A program made the position numbers and the translations under genes. This document shows, piece after piece, positions 7,796 to 12,230 of a stretch of 12,230 nt of DNA (the first letter of the stretch is position 1; the number at the start of each line of letters is the position of its first letter). Origin of the DNA: Acidobacteriota bacterium (GTDB taxonomy: Bacteria > Acidobacteriota > Terriglobia > UBA7540); contig JAKAWO010000055.1 of NCBI GenBank assembly GCA_021827255.1, positions 1-12,230 of the forward strand. Reading direction: 5' to 3'. The notes under the pieces are model-generated. The model did no database searches. It saw nothing but the letters and a program-made list of their open reading frames with translations, and had not been told where the DNA came from.

Positions 7796-8602
7796 TCAGG
7801 CCGTAGGCGACGGCTGCAACCCCTTCCGCAGCCGCGCCAGCTCCCTTCCGGGTTCCGTCGCCGACATCAACCGCTCCCCGATCAACACGGCGTCAAAGCC
7901 CGCCGCCGCCAGCCGCGCCAACTCCTCAGCCGTCTGAATGCCGCTTTCGCTTACCGACAGGCAGCCCGCCGGAATTCCTTGGCGCAGGCGGAACGACGTT
8001 TCAACGTTCACGTCGAGTGTCGTCAAGTCGCGATTATTGATGCCGATGATTTTCGCTCCATATGCGACCGCGCGACGAAGCTCGGCGTCCGTGTGCGCCT
8101 CGACCAAGGCTGCAATCCTAAGGCGCTCGCACAGGCTAAGAAGACCTTGAAGCTCAGCGTCGTTGAGAGCGGCGACGATAAGCAATAGCGCATCCGCCCC
8201 GGCGGCCACGGATTCATAGATTTGATAATCGCTGACAATGAAATCCTTGCGTAAAACGGGCAGTTCGGCCGCCTGGCGGGCCGCCTGCAGATCATTGAGC
8301 GACCCCTGGAAAAACTGCTCCTCGGTCAAGACGGAGAGAGCGGCCGCCCCGGCCGATTGGTAGCCTCGCGCAATTTCCTGGGGACGATATTCGCGCCGAA
8401 TCATGCCTCGGGAGGGCGAAGCGCGCTTCAGCTCGGCGATCACCCCCAGACCCTCGCGCGAAAGGGCGCCGGCAAAATCGCGGCGCTCATTTCTGGCCTC
8501 CGCCGCCTCACGAACGGCGGCGAGCGGCGTTTTGGCCTTCAAGGCCTCCACTTGGCGCCGCCGCGCTTTGACCATGCGCGACAAATGAGTTTCTTCGCCC
8601 AA
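7796..8602 (-). CDS. trpC: Indole-3-glycerol phosphate synthase
   Basis: TrpC closes the indole ring, turning carboxyphenylaminodeoxyribulose phosphate into indole-3-glycerol phosphate. The 268-residue TIM barrel carries all key residues: E57 and K59 in VIAELKRASPSRG, K119 in LRKDF, E168 in LVEAH, N189 in GINNRDL, and E219-S220 in SVSESG. These match E51, K53, K110, E159, N180, E210 and S211 of the Sulfolobus enzyme. The start is TTG at 8602. A TGA stop lies in frame 18 nt upstream, GAGGAG sits 5 nt before the TTG, and the first ATG (8575) would cut into the conserved N-terminal helix THLSRMVKARRRQ. It is the first gene of the aromatic operon. It is not fused to TrpF, unlike in E. coli. Confidence 0.96.
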   Translation of the reverse strand: MGEETHLSRMVKARRRQVEALKAKTPLAAVREAAEARNERRDFAGALSREGLGVIAELKRASPSRGMIRREYRPQEIARGYQSAGAAALSVLTEEQFFQGSLNDLQAARQAAELPVLRKDFIVSDYQIYESVAAGADALLLIVAALNDAELQGLLSLCERLRIAALVEAHTDAELRRAVAYGAKIIGINNRDLTTLDVNVETSFRLRQGIPAGCLSVSESGIQTAEELARLAAAGFDAVLIGERLMSATEPGRELARLRKGLQPSPTA

Positions 8603-8613
8603 CCCTGCTCCTC
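8602..8613 (-). promoter_or_regulatory. Ribosome binding site supporting the TTG start of trpC
   Basis: GAGGAG followed by CAGGG and then TTG. The six-base Shine-Dalgarno at a 5-nt spacing is the strongest argument for the non-ATG start, together with the in-frame TGA just upstream. Confidence 0.75.
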
Positions 8614-8648
8614 GCCTTCAATCCAATCTGCGCTTGAGAGATTTCCCC

Positions 8649-8677
8649 ACTCTAAACGCGGCGCCAAACCAAGTCAA
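8649..8677 (-). promoter_or_regulatory. Sigma70-type promoter for the trpC-tyrA operon
   Basis: On the minus strand TTGACT (8677-8672, five of six matches) is followed after exactly 17 nt by TAGAGT (8654-8649, four of six matches). Transcription would start near 8642, giving a leader of about 40 nt before the trpC TTG. That leader has no leader peptide with Trp codons and no room for an attenuator. The position in a noncoding spacer right before the operon makes the call plausible. Confidence 0.6.
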
Positions 8678-8695
8678 CGCGCCCCGCCGAGCAAG

Positions 8696-8737
8696 GCGCG
8701 GCGCAGGCATCCCGCCTCGCCCCCTCGCCCGCCGCGC
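8696..8737 (-). terminator. GC-rich hairpin immediately after the prfB stop
   Basis: GCGCGGCG (8737-8730 on the minus strand) begins directly after the prfB TGA and pairs perfectly with CGCCGCGC (8703-8696) across a 26-nt loop that could pair partly (GGC/GCC). The following bases are CTTGCTCGG, not a T-tract. It probably marks or slows the end of the lnt-prfB transcript before the trp promoter. Confidence 0.4.
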
Positions 8738-9842
8738 TCAAGCCCCAACGGGAGCACGATGAGAGATGAGATACGCCTTGATGAACGGGTCGAGGCCTCC
8801 ATCGAGCACGCGGTCGGCGTCGCCAACTTCCAGCTTGGTTCGATGGTCTTTGACCAAGCGATAAGGGTGGAGCACATAGGAACGAATCTGGCTGCCGAAG
8901 GCTATGTCGCCCTTAGACTCCTCGATTTTCTGTGCGGCCTCCCGCCGCTTGCGCAGTTCAAGCTCATAGAGGCGCGACCGAAGAAACTTCATGGCCATTT
9001 CCCGGTTGCGGTGCTGGGAGCGTTCGTTCTGGCACTGTGCGACGACGCCGGTCGGAATGTGCGTCACGCGGACGGCGGAATCCGTGGTGTTGACGTGCTG
9101 GCCGCCTTTGCCGGTCGAACGGTAGGTTTCAACCTTTAGCTCTTCCGGCTTGATCTCAATCTGAATGGTGTCGTCAATCTCAGGGCTGACGAAAACCGAA
9201 GCAAAGGAAGTGTGGCGGCGGGCGGCCGCGTCAAAAGGCGAAATCCGCACCAGCCGGTGAACCCCAGTCTCACCGCTCAGCAAACCATAAGCAAATTCGC
9301 CGGCCACGGTAAAAGTGGCAGACTTAAGCCCGGCTTCTTCACCGGAGAGAAAATCATTAAGGGTAAACTTAAACCCGTGCCCCTCCGCCCAGCGCCGGTA
9401 CATCCGCAACAGCATCTCCGCCCAGTCTTGAGATTCCGTGCCGCCCGCGCCGGGGTGGAGGGCCACAATGGCGTTGAGGCGGTCGTTCTCACCGGGCAGC
9501 AGCGTGGCCGTTTCAAGCTGGTCCAGGTCCCGGCGCAGAGCCCCGAGGTCGGCGCGCAGCTCCGCCGCCACGTCCTCGCCTTCGCGGGCCAGTTCGAAAT
9601 ACGCGTCGAGGTCTTCAATTCTCTGCCCCAGTTGCGCATCGCTCTGGAGCGAAAACTCCAAACGCTTCCGCTGACCTACAATCTGCTGGGACTTTTGCGG
9701 GTCTTGCCAGAACTCCGGCCGGGCAATTTGCCTTTCAATTTCGTCGAGTCGTCTGCGAAGCGCGGGGGCGTCAAAGAAAACTCCGCAACTCTTCGGCTCG
9801 CTGCTTCAAATCTTCGAATTCCCTTGCCAGTTCTTCAATCAT
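8738..9842 (-). CDS. prfB: Peptide chain release factor 2, made by programmed +1 frameshift
   Basis: RF2 recognises UGA and UAA and triggers peptide release at the ribosome. Translation starts at ATG 9842 (GAGG 7 nt upstream, ATGA overlap with lnt), reads 23 codons ending in ...ELRSFL, and meets TGA at 9773-9771. A +1 shift on CTT-T-GAC continues in the second frame as DAPALRRRLDEIERQI and onward, giving 367 residues, the normal RF2 length. The stop-codon recognition tripeptide SPF is at 201-203, which marks RF2 rather than RF1. The catalytic loop GGQ is at 246-248 within STGKGGQHVN. Because low RF2 slows termination at the in-frame TGA and favours the shift, the gene should regulate its own level. 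The natural stop is also TGA. A TTG start inside the second frame (9661) is an artefact. Confidence 0.96.
9770..9785 (-). promoter_or_regulatory. prfB programmed +1 frameshift site
   Basis: The minus strand reads CGGAG-TTTT-CTT-TGA-C. CTTTGAC is the canonical slippery and stop context: P-site tRNA slips from CUU to UUU while UGA waits in the A site. GGAG, an internal Shine-Dalgarno-like element, lies 4 nt before CTT, close to the 3-nt spacing of the E. coli site. The frame after the shift restores conserved RF2 sequence at once. Confidence 0.93.
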
Positions 9843-11446
9843 CTTTTCGCCTCATCTTCGGGTGTTAAGTTGGGATCGTCTCTTGTCCGCGCGCGGCGCC
9901 CGATGCGCGTCCAGCCAACTCCCAGCAGGGTAATGAGCGCCGCCAGCCACGTGAAGACGTCGTCGTGTTTCGTGTAGAACGTTTCGGCGGTCAAATATCG
10001 GAACCTTCCCTCCAGAATCCCAAAACGGCGCCGCGGAATTCTTTGGACGACGCGCCCGTACGGGTCAACGATGGCCGTAATCCCGTCATTCGTGTCCCGC
10101 AGCAGGTAACGATGGTTTTCAATCGCGCGGAAACGGGCCATCCAAAAATGCTCATCGCCTGCCGATGAATTGCCATACCATCCGTCATCCGAAATGTTGA
10201 CCAGCACCTGGGCGCCGGCTCGAACAAACTGGGTCACCAGTTGCGGGAAGATGGCCTCATAACAGATGAAAACGCCAATCGTCCCTTCGGGCGTCTTGGC
10301 AACCCGGACGCGCGAGCCGGGGACAAAGTTGCCCACTTGAGAAGTAATCTTGCCCGTTTTCCCTGGAAACGCCCACCACGGAACGTACTCCCCAAACGGC
10401 ACCAAATGTATTTTATCATAGCGCAGCAGCAGGCTTCCTTCCGGGCTCAAAACAACCGCTGAATTCTGTGGCTTGGAGAGCCGGCCGCCCTTGAAGGTGA
10501 CGGTCCCTGCGATCACATACGCTCCTGACCGTTCTGCCAGTGTTTCAAGCGCGGCGTGGAAAATCGGGTCTCGGTCAAAATAAAAGGGAGCGGAGTCCTC
10601 CGGCCAGACCAGCAAGGGGGGCCGAGGCGGGCTCAGTTGGCGGGCCGCTCGAACGCTCTTCTCCACCAGGCGGTCGAGCGGCTGGGGATGAATCCACGGC
10701 GCCCATTGGTCGGCGGCGCTCCCAGCCAGCGGCACATTGGGTTGGACCAAAATAGCGATGGAATCTCCGCGCGTGAGCGGCGGAGGCTTCAGGATACGGT
10801 TCGCTGCCAGCAGAGCAAGGATCCAAACCAGCAGCGCAATCCCTGCGGCCTTCCGCCGTCGAAACACCCACGGGCCGAGCACGACGGCGCTCGTTGCCGC
10901 CGCCAGAAAGGAAAGTCCGTAAACGCCGGTGATCGCCGCCAGTTGCTCCAGCCCCACCGGACGAACAGCGTAGCCCAGAAGATTCCAGGGGAATCCGGTG
11001 AAGAGATACGTTCGCGCCCATTCGGTCGAAACCCACAAGAACGGGCTCAGGCACAAGCCCGCGGAGCGCGACCGCCGAGCGGCCAAGACTTCGATGAGTC
11101 CGAACGCGCCAAAAAAAACTGAGAACAGCCCGGCAAACAACAGCAGGATGCCGAATGAAAGGGTCCCACTCAATCCTCCGTAACGCTCCATCACTCCAAC
11201 AATCCAGTAGCAACTGCTGGCGAAGAACACGCCACCCGTGGCGTATCCCAGAAGAAAGCCGCGGCCCAGTTTGGTTTCACGCAGGAGCGCGGCCAGCAGT
11301 GGAAGCAAAGCAGCCCAAACCAGGAAGCTCCAGCGCAGCAGCGGAAAAGATGCGAAGAGGAGCAATCCGGACACAATCGCCGCCGCATACCGCGCCGCGG
11401 TAGGTTCGAAGCAGTTGAGGCTGAATTTAATTTTGGAACCTTCCAT
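9839..11446 (-). CDS. lnt: Apolipoprotein N-acyltransferase
   Basis: Lnt adds the third acyl chain to the N-terminal cysteine of lipoproteins in the inner membrane. The 535 residues hold an N-terminal bundle of hydrophobic helices (about 18-215, including 22-36, 40-55, 64-84, 95-121, 168-192 and 201-216), a periplasmic nitrilase-like domain (about 229-480) and a final membrane helix (about 496-511). The catalytic triad E283 (VWPEDSAP), K345 (YDKIHLVPFGEY) and C395 (FICYEAIFP) matches E. coli E267, K335 and C387; E353 and E397 match two further essential glutamates. The ATG at 11446 has no clear Shine-Dalgarno. The gene overlaps prfB by 4 nt (ATGA). Presence of Lnt implies a diderm-type lipoprotein pathway. 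Confidence 0.95.
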   Translation of the reverse strand: MEGSKIKFSLNCFEPTAARYAAAIVSGLLLFASFPLLRWSFLVWAALLPLLAALLRETKLGRGFLLGYATGGVFFASSCYWIVGVMERYGGLSGTLSFGILLLFAGLFSVFFGAFGLIEVLAARRSRSAGLCLSPFLWVSTEWARTYLFTGFPWNLLGYAVRPVGLEQLAAITGVYGLSFLAAATSAVVLGPWVFRRRKAAGIALLVWILALLAANRILKPPPLTRGDSIAILVQPNVPLAGSAADQWAPWIHPQPLDRLVEKSVRAARQLSPPRPPLLVWPEDSAPFYFDRDPIFHAALETLAERSGAYVIAGTVTFKGGRLSKPQNSAVVLSPEGSLLLRYDKIHLVPFGEYVPWWAFPGKTGKITSQVGNFVPGSRVRVAKTPEGTIGVFICYEAIFPQLVTQFVRAGAQVLVNISDDGWYGNSSAGDEHFWMARFRAIENHRYLLRDTNDGITAIVDPYGRVVQRIPRRRFGILEGRFRYLTAETFYTKHDDVFTWLAALITLLGVGWTRIGRRARTRDDPNLTPEDEAKR

Positions 11447-11462
11447 GGCGACGAAGGATCAT
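11427..11462 (-). other. Possible 11-codon minicistron overlapping the lnt start
   Basis: ATG at 11462 follows TTAGGA with a 6-nt spacing and reads MILRRHGRFQN before TAA at 11429-11427. It encloses the lnt ATG in another frame. The lnt ATG has no visible ribosome binding site, so the minicistron could load ribosomes by coupling, or could be chance. No homology can be judged at this length. Confidence 0.25.
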
Positions 11463-11611
11463 GGTATTTCCTAACTTCTACTCATGCCGAAAGGTCCGTT
11501 CGCTTGGCTCAGGGCAGGCTTTCGCGGAGCTTGGGAAATACCGGAATTCTTCGCCCCGCTCAGACTGGCAGCGAGGGGCTCAAGGTGAAAGCAAAAAGCT
11601 CAGAATGACAT
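11463..11611. repeat. Intergenic region with nested inverted repeats and repeated TGAGC motifs
   Basis: Within the 190-nt spacer between the SPOR gene and lnt, GGTATTTCC (11463-11471) and GGAAATACC (11534-11542) are exact reverse complements bounding an 80-bp block. Nested inside are CGAAAG (11488-11493) and CTTTCG (11519-11524). On the minus strand four related strings occur: GTCATTCTGAGC, CACCTTGAGCCCC, AGTCTGAGCGGGGCGAAGAAT and GCCCTGAGCCAAGCGAA. GCCCC-GCT (11553-11560) can also pair with AGC-GA-GGGGC (11570-11579). These resemble dispersed intergenic repeats containing CATTCTGAGCGAAGCGAAGAAT known to me from several bacterial genomes. One copy cannot prove it is a repeat family. Confidence 0.5.
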
Positions 11612-11636
11612 GCTCGAAACGTTTCTCAACAGATGG

Positions 11637-12230
11637 TTAGTGCTTGATAAAGGGTTCGAACCCTTCCTTCTGAAGTTTCTTTAGAGTCACTTCTGCCTGA
11701 GCGCGCCCCGTGTAAGGGCCTACCAACACCCGGAAGAGATGATCGGGAGCATTGACCGCCTGGGCTGAAAGGACGAACGCCGGATAGCCGCGGCCGCGGA
11801 GGAGATTGACCAGCGACTTCGCATCAGCTTTGGTCCGCGAGGCCATGACTTGGATTGAATACCCGGCCCCGGCGTAAGCGTGGGCGCGCTTTTTCGCTGG
11901 CGTTCGAGCGGCCATCGCGCTTTTTGCTGCGGACCTCTTTGACCTTGCGGCCGCGCGCCTTTTCGCTGCCGCCGTCACTTTCGGCGATGGCAGAGGTTCC
12001 GGCTTCTCGATCGTTTGCAGCACCGGAGAGGAAGCTGGAGCGTTTGCCGCCGACTGCGGCTCGGATGAAGGCAGCGCGGCCGCCGTCTTCGCGGGAGGAT
12101 TCACCGTGGGGGGAATAGCAGCGGGTTCGGGAACGTTTTCTGTTACCAGAACCGACTTCGACCCCTTTTCGTTGTAGCCGACGAGATAACCGAGAGAAAA
12201 AAAGACCGCGCAGACGGCTACGCTGGCAAG
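11637..12230 (-). CDS. Membrane-anchored SPOR-domain protein (partial at right edge)
   Basis: The frame is open to the window edge, so the N terminus is missing; 197 residues are visible. The first visible segment LASVAVCAVFFSLGYLVGYN is a membrane helix. A linker rich in Pro, Ala and then Lys/Arg follows (about residues 28-118), and residues 119-197 form a SPOR domain: YSIQVMASRTKADAKSLV..LRGRGYPAFVL..LFRVLVGPYTGRAQAEVTLKKL..FEPFIKH. SPOR domains bind glycan strands denuded of stem peptides, usually at the division septum, and the helix-linker-SPOR plan is that of FtsN and DedD. A role in division or envelope upkeep is therefore inferred. An internal GTG at 12104 is not the true start, because conserved-looking membrane sequence lies upstream in frame. 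Confidence 0.85.
   Translation of the reverse strand, partial: LASVAVCAVFFSLGYLVGYNEKGSKSVLVTENVPEPAAIPPTVNPPAKTAAALPSSEPQSAANAPASSPVLQTIEKPEPLPSPKVTAAAKRRAAARSKRSAAKSAMAARTPAKKRAHAYAGAGYSIQVMASRTKADAKSLVNLLRGRGYPAFVLSAQAVNAPDHLFRVLVGPYTGRAQAEVTLKKLQKEGFEPFIKH

Noticed and set aside
8603..8672. Tryptophan attenuator or T-box leader before trpC
   Set aside because: From the predicted start the leader is only about 40 nt, with no peptide rich in Trp codons and no alternative hairpins.
8738..9661. prfB as a 307-aa protein or a frameshifted pseudogene
   Set aside because: The missing N terminus is encoded upstream in the other frame, joined at the canonical CTTTGAC recoding site, giving the full length.
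11616..11625. 10-bp palindrome GAAACGTTTC as a regulator operator
   Set aside because: It is short and single in the window, and lies just downstream of the SPOR stop, far from any predicted promoter.

Overview
The window reads as an ordinary, GC-rich bacterial chromosome segment (roughly 60% G+C by eye). Every convincing gene lies on the minus strand, so gene order runs from the right edge to the left. The likely source is an Acidobacteriota or similar soil/sediment bacterium. That is an inference from three things: the look of the 105-residue unknown protein, the membrane-anchored SPOR protein, and an intergenic motif ending in TCTGAGC...GAAGAAT. No rRNA or other marker gene is present to prove it. 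I found no transposase, phage gene, CRISPR array, tRNA or rRNA.

Layout in transcription order: (1) 12230-11637, 3' part of a membrane-anchored SPOR-domain protein. (2) 11636-11447, a noncoding spacer rich in short inverted and repeated motifs. (3) 11446-8738, lnt (apolipoprotein N-acyltransferase) overlapping prfB (release factor 2) by ATGA. prfB carries the classic in-frame TGA at codon 24 within CTTTGAC, so it must be made by +1 frameshifting. (4) 8737-8603, a spacer with a hairpin right after prfB and a good sigma70-type promoter. (5) 8602-2721, a tight aromatic amino acid operon: trpC, trpF, trpB, trpA, aroQ (chorismate mutase), a type I-beta DAHP synthase and tyrA. (6) 2720-2629, a spacer with a 13-bp perfect inverted repeat. 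(7) 2628-1277, scoA-scoB, the two subunits of a succinyl-CoA:3-ketoacid CoA transferase. (8) 1276-1095, a spacer with a hairpin and a possible promoter. (9) 1094-189, a small protein of unknown function followed 6 nt later by a pgsA-type CDP-alcohol phosphatidyltransferase. (10) 188-1, no confident gene.

The operon joins entry into the shikimate pathway (DAHP synthase) to two outputs of chorismate: tryptophan (trpC, F, B, A) and prephenate/tyrosine (aroQ, tyrA). trpE, trpG and trpD, which feed the substrate of TrpF and TrpC, are absent and must be elsewhere. Several starts needed correcting: trpC uses TTG (8602), scoA GTG (2628), tyrA GTG (3599), aroQ ATG (4956), the unknown protein ATG (1094), and prfB starts at 9842 rather than inside its second frame.

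I see no clear new biological system here. The most worthwhile observations are the recoded prfB, the intergenic inverted repeats, the composition of the aromatic operon, and the unknown small protein next to pgsA.
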